From Eubacterium sp. (GTDB lineage: Bacteria; Bacillota; Clostridia; Lachnospirales; Lachnospiraceae), in assembly GCA_017437905.1 (NCBI GenBank), contig JAFRWY010000081.1, positions 36,641 through 100,640 on the forward strand: a stretch of 64,000 nucleotides of DNA. Reading direction: 5' to 3'. Shown piece after piece: positions 51,434-60,098 of the stretch. Below the pieces are notes generated by a model. It did not search any database. It worked only from the letters and a program-made list of their open reading frames with translations, and was not told the origin of the DNA. A program made the position numbers and the translations under genes. Numbering within the stretch: position 1 is the stretch's first letter; each line of letters begins with the position of its first letter.

Positions 51434-52120
51434 ATGAAGAATCAAAGATGGAAATTCGGGACGGCAGCGGTAATGGTGCTGTTCTTGTGTAGTCTGCCGG
51501 GATGCGGCGGGGACAGCGTGGAGATCCGGACATACGGGACGGAGGACACGGCTGCCGTGACGGCTTCGGAACTGCCCGGCCGGGATACGGACACTTCGGA
51601 TCCGGGGCGGTCCGTGACAGTAACGGAACAGCCGCAGGATACCGGGACGAAGACGGCGGAAGCAACCATAGTCGTCCATGTATGCGGCGCGGTCCGCGTG
51701 GCAGGCGTCTATCATCTGCCGGAGGGAAGCCGGGTGGCGGATGCGGTTGCCCTGGCCGGCGGCTGCAAAGAGGATGCGGCAGAGTATGCGGTAAATCTCG
51801 CACGGCAGCTTTCCGACGGGGAGCAGGTCTACATTCCCACGGTCCGTGAGGCAGAGGAAGGCATTGAACCGGCGGGTTCGGAAGGATCCGGCCCTCAAAG
51901 CCCCAAAGAAGGGAAGGAAAGCGACGGGAGAGTGGATATCAACCATGCCGGTGCGGACCGGCTGGCAGATCTGCCGGGGATCGGACCGGGCAAGGCGGCG
52001 GATATCATCGCTTATCGTGAAAAGAACGGAGAGTTTCAAAAACCGGAGGATCTGATGAAGGTTCCGGGAATCAAGGAAGGAACCTATCAGAAGCTGAAGG
52101 ACAGGATATATGTGAAATAA
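51434..52120 (+). CDS. comEA: ComEA-like DNA-binding lipoprotein
   Basis: A 228-residue protein. The N-terminus is a lipoprotein signal with lipobox SLPGC (Cys near residue 25). A disordered Thr/Asp linker leads to an SLBB-like domain (about 75-140: VHVCGAVRVAGVYHLPEGS) and a C-terminal double helix-hairpin-helix (about 165-228: DINHAGADRLADLPGIG, FQKPEDLMKVPGIKEGT). ComEA binds DNA during uptake in competent Firmicutes; comEB/comEC genes are not in the window. A lipid anchor rather than a membrane helix is a common variant. Confidence 0.87.
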   Translation: MKNQRWKFGTAAVMVLFLCSLPGCGGDSVEIRTYGTEDTAAVTASELPGRDTDTSDPGRSVTVTEQPQDTGTKTAEATIVVHVCGAVRVAGVYHLPEGSRVADAVALAGGCKEDAAEYAVNLARQLSDGEQVYIPTVREAEEGIEPAGSEGSGPQSPKEGKESDGRVDINHAGADRLADLPGIGPGKAADIIAYREKNGEFQKPEDLMKVPGIKEGTYQKLKDRIYVK

Positions 52121-52153
52121 CTGGAAAAGACACCGGGATACGGGAGAGATCAC

Positions 52154-52843
52154 ATGAAAAAAGCGCTGGTTGTTGATGATGAAAAACTGATTGTGAAGGG
52201 ACTGAAGTTCAGTCTGGAGCAGGATGATATGGAAGTGGATATGGCCTATGACGGCGAAGCGGCTGTGGAAATGGCCCGCGCAAAGGCCTACGACATCATT
52301 CTTCTGGATATCATGCTCCCGAAGCTGAGCGGTCTTGAGGTATGCCAGATGATCCGGGAATTCTCGGATGTTCCCATCATCATGCTGACGGCAAAGGGTG
52401 AGGATATGGATAAGATCCTCGGTCTGGAATACGGTGCGGACGATTATATCACCAAGCCCTTCAATATCCTGGAGGTAAAGGCCAGGATCAAGGCCATTCT
52501 CCGCCGGAATCTTCGAAATGATTCCTCGAAGCAGGAGAAGAGCAGTGTGATCGAGAAGAAGGGACTTCGGATCGAGACCGATTCCCGCCGGGTATTCATC
52601 CGGAATCAGGAAGTGAATCTGACGGCCAAGGAATTCGAACTGGTGCTGCTTCTGGTATCCAATCCGAACAAGGTATATTCCAGAGATGAACTGCTGAAGA
52701 CCATCTGGGGACCTGGGTATCCGGGGGATGCCAGAACGGTGGATGTACATGTCCGGCGACTCAGAGAGAAGATCGAGAGTCATCCGGCAGATCCGGAATT
52801 TATACATACCAAATGGGGTGTCGGCTATTTCTTCCAGGAGTAA
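52154..52843 (+). CDS. OmpR/PhoB-family response regulator (orphan)
   Basis: A 229-residue regulator. Receiver domain at 1-118: acidic pair VVDDEK, phospho-acceptor Asp in ILLDIMLPK (near 52), conserved Thr/Ala (MLTAKG) and Lys (ITKPF). Winged-helix domain at about 130-229 (LTAKEFELVLLLVSNPNKVYS, DVHVRRLREKIE, WGVGYFF). It resembles WalR/PhoP-type regulators. No sensor kinase gene adjoins, which is unusual for this family. It lies 33 bases after the comEA-like gene. Confidence 0.92.
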   Translation: MKKALVVDDEKLIVKGLKFSLEQDDMEVDMAYDGEAAVEMARAKAYDIILLDIMLPKLSGLEVCQMIREFSDVPIIMLTAKGEDMDKILGLEYGADDYITKPFNILEVKARIKAILRRNLRNDSSKQEKSSVIEKKGLRIETDSRRVFIRNQEVNLTAKEFELVLLLVSNPNKVYSRDELLKTIWGPGYPGDARTVDVHVRRLREKIESHPADPEFIHTKWGVGYFFQE

Positions 52844-52881
52844 TGCGGAGAAAGGATCCGGCACCGGATAAAAACAGAATG

Positions 52882-52924
52882 GTCGAGTGCGGCCCTCCGG
52901 CAGTCATGTCGGAGGGCCTTCGAC
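52882..52924 (+). other. Hairpin after the response regulator
   Basis: GGCCCTCCG (52891-52899) pairs with CGGAGGGCC (52910-52918), with an outer GTCGA/TCGAC stem. The T-run is missing, so it is a structure of unclear role, possibly a weak terminator. Confidence 0.5.
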
Positions 52925-52952
52925 AGAAGGGTAGATTACAGGGACGGATTAC

Positions 52953-54638
52953 ATGGCGGATACAGGCGAGATCACCAGACTGAAGGAACGGATCCTTCGG
53001 AGCAGACGGCAGGAGGACTTGGAGCTTCCGGCCTTTGTTTCAGGTGCGGTCGCCGTGGAAAAACAGAAGATACGGAATTGTCCCGTATTCCGTCTGATCC
53101 CGGAACGTGCCGCCGGCAATATATTTTTCCTGTATAACAGCGACTATGTGCATCCCATCCGAAAGAGGCAGTGGGAATTTGCACTAAAGCTTTGCCGCAT
53201 CACGAATATGGCAGTCACCGTATCTCTCTATCCGGTGGCGCCGGAGCATGACTGTGAGGAAGTTTTTGATTTCCTGATCCCGGCGTATCAGGATTACTGT
53301 AAGCACAGGGAGGCGGGGCCGCTGATCCTGATCGGCGCGGGCACCGGCGGCGGTCTTGCGGTATCGCTGATGATGCAGATCTGGAAGGAAGGGCTGTCGG
53401 ATCCGGACAAGGTCGTTCTGCTGTCACCGGTGATGGATACGGAATTCTTTGATCCCCAGCTGGAGGAGACCGTGCGACGGAATATGGGGGAGGAGGCCTT
53501 CCGGCTGAAGAAGGAATTCCTGAATCAGTACTGGGTAAAGAATTATGCCGGCAGGACGGAATACACGGCACCGATCTACGAGGATCTGCATGATATCTGC
53601 AGGGATATCCTGGTTGCATCGGGAACGGAGGATCCTTTACATGAATATACGAGGGAATTCTCTTCCAAGGTGCAGGACACCGGAAATCCGCTGAAATTCT
53701 TTGAGTACCGGGGAGCCCGGAATGATTTCTATCTGCATGCAAAAAGGAAGGACACAAGCCACCTGATGCGGATCCTGTCGGATTTTCTGCTGGATTCCGA
53801 GGACGCGATCCTGCATCAATACATGGAGGAGGTCCGCCAGCATGCGGAGTGGTCCAAATGGTTTCCGGAGATCTTCCGGGATGAGCGTGCGGTAAAATAT
53901 GTCTCCGGACATCCGAAGCGTGCGGTCCGGGAGGGAAAGGCGAAGACAATTTACAGCTTGATGGGAGCGGCGGTCCAGCGGTCCTATGACGATGCGGTGG
54001 AGCTTTTCCTGAAGGAATACCCGGACGGAACCGTGGTCTATGTGGGCTGCAGCATGGATACCATGCTGGAACGGGTGGATAACGGACGTGTCCTGTGGTA
54101 TAATCTCGACAGCCCGGGACGGATGGCGGTACGTACCATGTACACCGGCCTCACCGGACGGGAGAAGAGGATCGAACGCTCCGTTCATGATTTCAGCTGG
54201 GTGAACAAGCTGGTCATGGAGAAGGACAAAGGACTTCTCTTTGTGATCAAGGATGTCTTCTCCTACATGAAGAAGAAGGAAATGAAGGAATTCCTGGAGC
54301 TGCTGTACCGGAATTTCCAGGGGTGTAACGTACTTTTCGACATTCCGACACCCCGTGCGAATCTGATGTACAACTGGAAGGGCCGCGGCCGGGGAGCGGA
54401 GTATCGCAGAAGGATCCTTGCCATGCGGGATCCCCGGAGAGAGATTGAATATATGAGCCCCATTTACGGGGTGATCTCCGTACGATCCGTGCTGGAGCAC
54501 GTGAAGCCGAAGAAGGACTGGAAGCTGGGGCTGAAATTCTCCTACTGGTCCAACAAAAACCGGGAGGCCTGGAAGATCGTGCATATCCGGCTGGGATTTG
54601 AGAAGTACCGCACCTTCGATGAACTGAGCAAGGGATAA
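52953..54638 (+). CDS. Fusion of degenerate alpha/beta hydrolase and LCMT-like methyltransferase
   Basis: A 561-residue protein. Residues about 50-285 follow the hormone-sensitive-lipase-type fold, but the nucleophile elbow reads LILIGAGTGGGLA, with Gly where GDSAGG has Ser, and the His segment reads GARNDFYLH rather than G-x-x-HGF. The Asp loop GTEDPLHEY is kept. So esterase activity is unlikely. Residues about 310-561 resemble leucine-carboxyl-methyltransferase-type enzymes: RAVREGKAKTI, TVVYVGCSMDTMLERV, WYNLDSPG, LLFVIKDVFSYMKK and VLFDIPTPRA. A SAM-dependent role of the second half is likely; the substrate is unknown. Confidence 0.72.
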   Translation: MADTGEITRLKERILRSRRQEDLELPAFVSGAVAVEKQKIRNCPVFRLIPERAAGNIFFLYNSDYVHPIRKRQWEFALKLCRITNMAVTVSLYPVAPEHDCEEVFDFLIPAYQDYCKHREAGPLILIGAGTGGGLAVSLMMQIWKEGLSDPDKVVLLSPVMDTEFFDPQLEETVRRNMGEEAFRLKKEFLNQYWVKNYAGRTEYTAPIYEDLHDICRDILVASGTEDPLHEYTREFSSKVQDTGNPLKFFEYRGARNDFYLHAKRKDTSHLMRILSDFLLDSEDAILHQYMEEVRQHAEWSKWFPEIFRDERAVKYVSGHPKRAVREGKAKTIYSLMGAAVQRSYDDAVELFLKEYPDGTVVYVGCSMDTMLERVDNGRVLWYNLDSPGRMAVRTMYTGLTGREKRIERSVHDFSWVNKLVMEKDKGLLFVIKDVFSYMKKKEMKEFLELLYRNFQGCNVLFDIPTPRANLMYNWKGRGRGAEYRRRILAMRDPRREIEYMSPIYGVISVRSVLEHVKPKKDWKLGLKFSYWSNKNREAWKIVHIRLGFEKYRTFDELSKG

Positions 54639-54640
54639 CA

Positions 54641-54667
54641 TGTCATTCTGAACGAAGTGAAGAATCT
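54641..54667 (+). repeat. Dispersed intergenic palindromic repeat, copy 2
   Basis: TGTCATTCTGAACGAAGTGA followed by AGAATCT, between the fusion gene and iorA. This is the plainest copy of the repeat in the window. Confidence 0.75.
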
Positions 54668-54735
54668 TAAAAAAACAGAAGAAAAGCCCACACCTCCGGG
54701 TGCTGCGGCTTGAATAAATAAAGGGAGACAAAACA

Positions 54736-56481
54736 GTGGAAAAGAAGATCATGCTTGGAAATGAAGCGATTGCCAGAGGTGCCTGGGAAGCAGGCGTCAA
54801 GGTGTCCTCCGCGTATCCGGGAACCCCGAGTACCGAGGTCAGCGAGAATCTGGTAAAGTATGAGGGCGTATATGCAGAGTGGGCCCCGAACGAGAAGGTG
54901 GCAGCGGAGGTTGCCATGGGTGCTTCCATCGTCGGAACCCGCGCCATGTGCGCTATGAAATGTGTCGGCCTGAATGTGGCATCCGACCCGCTCTATACCG
55001 CAGCCTATATCGGTGCGCTGGGCGGACTGGTATATATCGTTGCAGACGATCCGGGACTTTACAGCTCACAGAATGAGCAGGATACCCGGATGATCGGCCG
55101 GTCGGCTCACGTACCGGTGATCGAGCCCTCCGACAGCGAGGAGGCCCGCGTCTTCACGAAGCGCGCATTTGAGATCTCCGAGAAGTACGATACACCGGTG
55201 ATCCTCCGTACCACCACACGTCTGGCACATTCCCAGGGCGTGGTGAATCTGGAGGAGAGAGTGGTTCCGGAGGATAAGGAATACGTAAGAAATGCACCGA
55301 AGAATATCATGATGCCGGGAAATGCAAAGCAGAGGCATATCTTTGTAGAGCAGCGTGAAAAGCAGATGGCAGAGGATGCCTGCAGCATAGACATCAATAA
55401 GGTGACCTATGATGATACGAAGATCGGTATCATTACCAGCGGCATCCCCTATCAGTATGTGAAGGAGGTTCTGCCCCATGCCAGCGTACTGAAGCTGGGT
55501 CTGGTTCATCCCCTTCCGAAGAAGCTGATCGAAGAGTTTGCTTCCAGGGTGGAGCGCCTCATCATTGTTGAGGAGCTGGAGCCGGTGATCGAGGAGCAGG
55601 TACGCTCCTGGGGCATCGCCTGCGAGGGTAAGGAACTCTTCACTCTTCAGGGTGAATACAGCGCAAATATGCTTCGCGAGAAGCTGCTGGGCCAGCCGGT
55701 GGAGATCGATGAGGCAGCGGTGGTTCCGAACCGTCCGCCGATCCTGTGTCCCGGATGTCCCCATCGCAGCACCTTCTCCGTGCTGAAGAAGCTGGGACTC
55801 CATGCTTCCGGTGATATCGGATGTTATACTCTGGGTGCCGTTGCACCGCTGAACGTGGTGGATACCACCCTCTGCATGGGCGGAAGTATCTCCATGCTTC
55901 ATGGTATCGAGAAGGCCAGGGGTAAGGAATTTACAAAGAACTGGGTTGCCGTGATAGGTGATTCCACATTTTTACATACCGGCGTGAATTCGCTGATGAA
56001 CATGGTCTACAACCAGGCAACCGGTACCGTTATCATCCTGGATAACTCCACCACGGGTATGACCGGACACCAGAATCATCCGGCTACCGGCAAGATGCTG
56101 AACGGTGAGACCACCTATGCCATCGATCTGGAGAAGCTCTGCCGGTCCATGGGCATTAAGAATGTATTCGTTGTGGATGCATTTGATCTGAAGGAGATGG
56201 AGCGCGTCGTTAAGGAAGAGGTGGCGAAGGATGAGCTGTCCGTTATCATCGCCCAGTCTCCCTGTGCACTGCTGAAGTCCTACGTTCCGAAGGGCAAATG
56301 CGTGGTTGATCCCGAGAAGTGCAGGAAGTGCGGTATGTGCCTGAAGCCCGGCTGCCCGGCCATCAAGAAGGACGAAGCAACCGGCTGTGCAGTGATCGAT
56401 GACACCATGTGCAACGGATGCGGCCTGTGCCAGCAGCTCTGTCCGTTTGGAGCCATTGAGCTGATCCCGAATACGAAATAA
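54736..56481 (+). CDS. iorA: Indolepyruvate:ferredoxin oxidoreductase, alpha subunit
   Basis: A 581-residue TPP enzyme subunit that with IorB decarboxylates aryl pyruvates to aryl-acyl-CoA and reduces ferredoxin. The start is GTG 54736 with GGGAGA upstream. Visible are AYPGTPSTEV near the N-terminus, the TPP region (CPGCPHRSTF, GDIGCYTLGAVAPL, GDSTFLHTGVNSL), and two 4Fe-4S clusters at the C-terminus (CRKCGMCLKPGCP; CNGCGLCQQLCPFGA). Length is normal. iorB follows by 111 bases. Confidence 0.95.
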   Translation: MEKKIMLGNEAIARGAWEAGVKVSSAYPGTPSTEVSENLVKYEGVYAEWAPNEKVAAEVAMGASIVGTRAMCAMKCVGLNVASDPLYTAAYIGALGGLVYIVADDPGLYSSQNEQDTRMIGRSAHVPVIEPSDSEEARVFTKRAFEISEKYDTPVILRTTTRLAHSQGVVNLEERVVPEDKEYVRNAPKNIMMPGNAKQRHIFVEQREKQMAEDACSIDINKVTYDDTKIGIITSGIPYQYVKEVLPHASVLKLGLVHPLPKKLIEEFASRVERLIIVEELEPVIEEQVRSWGIACEGKELFTLQGEYSANMLREKLLGQPVEIDEAAVVPNRPPILCPGCPHRSTFSVLKKLGLHASGDIGCYTLGAVAPLNVVDTTLCMGGSISMLHGIEKARGKEFTKNWVAVIGDSTFLHTGVNSLMNMVYNQATGTVIILDNSTTGMTGHQNHPATGKMLNGETTYAIDLEKLCRSMGIKNVFVVDAFDLKEMERVVKEEVAKDELSVIIAQSPCALLKSYVPKGKCVVDPEKCRKCGMCLKPGCPAIKKDEATGCAVIDDTMCNGCGLCQQLCPFGAIELIPNTK

Positions 56482-56483
56482 TC

Positions 56484-56570
56484 TGTCATCCCGAGGAGTG
56501 CACGGCACGACGAAGGAGCCTGTCAGTGGGGCGGGAGCTTCTTCACTCACTGCGTTCGTTCAGAATGACA
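56484..56570. repeat. Dispersed palindromic repeat, inverted pair (copy 3)
   Basis: TGTCATCCCGAGGAGTGCAC starts the stretch, and GTTCGTTCAGAATGACA, the reverse of the element, ends it. Two copies face each other and can fold into a long hairpin between iorA and iorB. Confidence 0.75.
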
Positions 56571-56592
56571 ATACGAAAGAGGAGAATAGAAC

Positions 56593-57180
56593 ATGTCAGT
56601 AATCAATATCATGATCGTGGGGGTAGGCGGCCAGGGAACCCTGCTCACCAGCCGGATCTTAGGCGGCCTTGCCGAGCAGGCAGGCTATGATGTAAAGCTG
56701 TCCGAGGTGCACGGTATGGCACAGCGCGGCGGTTCGGTAGTTACCTATGTGCGTTACGCAACCGAAGCAGGCGAAGTTGTGGCAGAGCCCATCGTAGAAG
56801 AGGGCTGTGCAGATGTACTGATCGCTTTCGAGAGGCTGGAGGCGCTTCGGTATGCACATTTCCTGAAGAAGGGTGGTGTCCTGATCGTAAATGACCAGCG
56901 GATCGATCCCATCACCGTTGTGACCGGCGCAGCTTCCTATCCGGAGAATATCATTGAGAACCTTTCCGAAAAGTATAAGGTTTACGCCATTGATGCGATG
57001 GATGAGGCAAAGAAGCTGGGAAATACACGGACTTTCAATGTCATCGTTCTCGGTATGGCAGCCCGTCATATGAATTACTCAAAGGAAGACTGGGAGAACG
57101 TGATCCGTTCCAAAGTACCTCCGAAAACCGTGGATATCAATCTGGCTGCTTTCCGCCAGGGTTACGGTGAGGAAGCGTAA
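56593..57180 (+). CDS. iorB: Indolepyruvate:ferredoxin oxidoreductase, beta subunit
   Basis: A 195-residue partner of IorA. The typical start MIVGVGGQGTLLTSRILGG and KLSEVHGMAQRGGSVVTYVR identify it as the gamma-type domain of 2-oxoacid:ferredoxin oxidoreductases. Length is normal. AGAGGAGAATAGAAC precedes the ATG. The pair would act in aromatic amino acid breakdown to arylacetates. Confidence 0.94.
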   Translation: MSVINIMIVGVGGQGTLLTSRILGGLAEQAGYDVKLSEVHGMAQRGGSVVTYVRYATEAGEVVAEPIVEEGCADVLIAFERLEALRYAHFLKKGGVLIVNDQRIDPITVVTGAASYPENIIENLSEKYKVYAIDAMDEAKKLGNTRTFNVIVLGMAARHMNYSKEDWENVIRSKVPPKTVDINLAAFRQGYGEEA

Positions 57181-57369
57181 GTGTAAGTCCAGCCTGCAGG
57201 ATACGGGTCGGATTTTACCGGTCACCGAAGAGGTGAGGGCCTTCTCACACTGAGATAAACGGATAAAAAAGGGTCGGTTTCTGTCTGACGGACGCGTGTA
57301 CATGAAAATGCACTGCCTCCTTTGTCGGACGGGAACCGTCTCTTTTTCGTCCGGAACAGGAAAAATAAC

Positions 57370-57399
57370 TTGATACGGCCTGTGGGTTTGTGGCATAAT
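57370..57399 (+). promoter_or_regulatory. Promoter of the MMPL transporter gene
   Basis: TTGATA (57370-57375), an 18-base spacer and CATAAT (57394-57399), 64 bases before the start. The rest of the 283-base gap after iorB shows no gene I can support. Confidence 0.6.
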
Positions 57400-57463
57400 A
57401 CTTCCACTATGTATGTAGAACACGGCACACGAACCACGGTTCCTGCCGGTTCAAAGGAGACGT

Positions 57464-59908
57464 ATGAATAAGATTTCAAACCTTTTGGTGGAGAAAAGAA
57501 TCTGGCTGCTGGTGATCTTCCTTCTTATGGCAGCGGGAAGTGTCTTTCTGATGCCGAAGGTGAAGGTGAACACGGATATGTCCCTGTATCTGCCGGATGA
57601 TTCGGAGATGAAACAGGGCAAGGATATCATGGCGGAGCAGATGCCGGCGACGCAGAATGTACAAAGCCAGATCCGGGTCATGTTCGATGACCTTTCGGAC
57701 GAGGAGAAGAGTGAGATGGTAACCCGCCTCGGAAGTATCTCCGGCGTGGCTTCCGTCACCTATCAGCCGGAAAGTAAGGACTACAACAAGGATAATCATA
57801 CCCTGTATATCCTGAAGTCGGATGAAACCTATGAGTCGGATGCTTTCGCGAATATTGAGAAGACTCTGGACAAGGACTTCTCCGGCTATACCATGATCCA
57901 TGAAAATGATGACCTGAATAAAAATGCACTGACACCGGGAATCCTCATGGGTGCATTGGGAATCCTGCTCTTTGTGCTGCTCGTTATGAGTAACTCCTGG
58001 CTGGAGCCCTTTATCTTCCTGTTCTCGGTGGGCGTGGCCGTGGTGATCAACATGGGGACAAATGCATTCCTGCCGGATGTCTCCAAGAATACCAATTCCA
58101 TCGCGGCAGTGATGCAGCTGGTGCTGTCCATGGACTATGCCATCATTTTATCCAACCGGTTCCGACAGGCTGCGAAGAAGACGGAGGACCGGGTGGCGGC
58201 CATGAAGGAGGCCATCCGGAATGCCATCCCGGCCATGTGCAGCAGCTCCGTCACCACGATCGTAGGCCTTCTGGCACTCTGCTTTATGAGCTTCAAGATC
58301 GGTGCGGACATGGGCATCGTCTTTGCGAAAGGCGTGTTCCTCAGCCTGCTGGGCTGCTTCCTAGTGCTGCCCGCCATGCTGCTGCTTTTTGATAAGCCCA
58401 TCCGGGCTACGGCCAAGAAGTCGCTGAATGTGCCCACCGGAGCGCTGGCGAAGTTCAGTGTGAAATGCAGGTATTTTATCGCGGTGGCTTTTGTGGCGAT
58501 CTTTGTGGTTGTACTGATCCTGAAGGGAGGATCCGGCATTTCCTATGTGCTGCCACTCAGCGACAGCGTGGCTGAGGTTTTCCCGAAGGATAATAATATC
58601 ATAGTACTTTACAGCAATACGGATGAGGCAAAGATCCCGGAGATGGCCGAAGCGCTGTCGGGAAAATCGGGAGTCCGTTCCGTGAATGCCTACAGCACCA
58701 CCCTCGGAAAGAAGATGAGTGCGGAAGAAATGGTGGGTTTTGTGAAATCCATGTTCGGTTCGATGCAGGTGGATTTCCTGGATGCATCGGTCTTCAAACT
58801 GTTTTACTATACCCACTACGCGGATCGTTCGGGAGAGAAGCTGACTCCGAAGGAACTGATCTCATTCTTCCAGGCTGTATCAAAGGAGAATCCGCTGCTG
58901 GCGTCCCAGATGAATGACGAGATGCGGGAGAAGCTGGACCAGGCTGCGAAGTCACCCCTGCTTCCTTCCATCAGGCTTACCATACCGGAAATGTATGCCA
59001 TGGTGAAGGACATGGCACCGGAACTGAATGAGAATATCCTTTCCCTTGCTTATGCATTTTATTTCAGTCAGACAGACTATGATGATTCCTGGACCCTGTC
59101 CATCGATGACCTGATCAAGGATGTGTCCGCTTCGGAGGATATTAACGCCCTGCTGGATGCAAAGTCGAAGCTGATCCTCAACTCCGCGGTATCCGGCATC
59201 GAGAGCGGAAAGGGACAGATGGTCGGTGCGGATTACTCCCTGGTGGCTGTCACCACGGATCTCATCGACGGCAGCGACGAGGCCATGAGTTTCACGGAGT
59301 CCCTGGATCAGTTCTGTAAGGAGAACCTGCAGGGCAGGTATTATATCATCGGAAGTACACCCATGGCATACGAGATGTCCAAGACCTTTGACAGTGAGAT
59401 GAACCGAATCACCATTATCACGGCAGTGGCCATTTTCATCGTGGTGCTCATCACCTTCCGGAACTTTATGATCCCGCTGGTGCTTGTGGGGCTGATTCAG
59501 GCGTCGGTTTACATAACCATGGTGGTAATGCGGGTTGCGGGAACCTCCATGTACTATGTGGCACTGCTGATCGTACAGAGTATCCTGATGGGGGCCACCA
59601 TCGATTACGCCATCGTCTTTACCAATTTCTACCGGGAGAAACGAAAAGAGAGGGAACTGGCAGATGCCATGCGGAGCACCTACAAGGCCTCCATCCGTAC
59701 GATTCTTACCTCCGGTCTGGTCATGGCCCTCTGCACCACGCTGCTGGGCTTTGCATTTGAAGACCCCGGTGTCGGACAGATCTGCCATATCCTGGCCATC
59801 GGAACTGCTTCCGCGCTGGTCATGATCCTGTTTATCCTTCCGGGAGTACTGGCAGCCTGTGACCGGCTGATCGTCAGGAAGAAACAGCTGATGAAAAGTG
59901 AAGAATAA
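57464..59908 (+). CDS. MMPL/RND-superfamily exporter
   Basis: An 814-residue membrane protein with two repeats of one helix, a large outer loop and five more helices (12 in total). The conserved Asp-Tyr motifs are SMDYAIILSNRFR (first half) and ATIDYAIVFTNFYRE (second half). Such proteins export lipids or other hydrophobic compounds using the proton gradient. It stands alone with its own promoter; a possible TetR regulator is not adjacent. The outer loops are larger in the second part (about 380-610). Confidence 0.88.
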   Translation: MNKISNLLVEKRIWLLVIFLLMAAGSVFLMPKVKVNTDMSLYLPDDSEMKQGKDIMAEQMPATQNVQSQIRVMFDDLSDEEKSEMVTRLGSISGVASVTYQPESKDYNKDNHTLYILKSDETYESDAFANIEKTLDKDFSGYTMIHENDDLNKNALTPGILMGALGILLFVLLVMSNSWLEPFIFLFSVGVAVVINMGTNAFLPDVSKNTNSIAAVMQLVLSMDYAIILSNRFRQAAKKTEDRVAAMKEAIRNAIPAMCSSSVTTIVGLLALCFMSFKIGADMGIVFAKGVFLSLLGCFLVLPAMLLLFDKPIRATAKKSLNVPTGALAKFSVKCRYFIAVAFVAIFVVVLILKGGSGISYVLPLSDSVAEVFPKDNNIIVLYSNTDEAKIPEMAEALSGKSGVRSVNAYSTTLGKKMSAEEMVGFVKSMFGSMQVDFLDASVFKLFYYTHYADRSGEKLTPKELISFFQAVSKENPLLASQMNDEMREKLDQAAKSPLLPSIRLTIPEMYAMVKDMAPELNENILSLAYAFYFSQTDYDDSWTLSIDDLIKDVSASEDINALLDAKSKLILNSAVSGIESGKGQMVGADYSLVAVTTDLIDGSDEAMSFTESLDQFCKENLQGRYYIIGSTPMAYEMSKTFDSEMNRITIITAVAIFIVVLITFRNFMIPLVLVGLIQASVYITMVVMRVAGTSMYYVALLIVQSILMGATIDYAIVFTNFYREKRKERELADAMRSTYKASIRTILTSGLVMALCTTLLGFAFEDPGVGQICHILAIGTASALVMILFILPGVLAACDRLIVRKKQLMKSEE

Positions 59909-59927
59909 AAGATAATGAATTGTTGCA

Positions 59928-59976
59928 GGGACGGCTTCGACGGATCAGGGAATTTTTGATCCGCGGGAACCGTTCC
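59928..59976 (+). other. Nested hairpin after the MMPL gene
   Basis: GGGACGG/CCGTTCC outside and CGGATCA/TGATCCG inside form a two-part stem. T-run is weak, so it is a possible terminator. Confidence 0.5.
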
Positions 59977-60005
59977 TGCTACTTTGCGTCGTTTTAAACT
60001 GACCG

Positions 60006-60034
60006 TTTACTTTGCCGCGATAACGTGTTAAAAT
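60006..60034 (+). promoter_or_regulatory. Promoter of the acyl-CoA ligase gene
   Basis: TTTACT (60006-60011), a 17-base spacer and TAAAAT (60029-60034), about 65 bases before the ATG. Confidence 0.55.
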
Positions 60035-60098
60035 AGCAAAGTGTGACCGGTTATATCTGACCGGGAACCAAAGACTATAACGATATGGGGTGTGAATT

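Noticed and set aside
57222-57479. Minus-strand frame in the gap before the MMPL gene
   Set aside because: It overlaps the MMPL promoter and start, has no ribosome site and no recognisable sequence.
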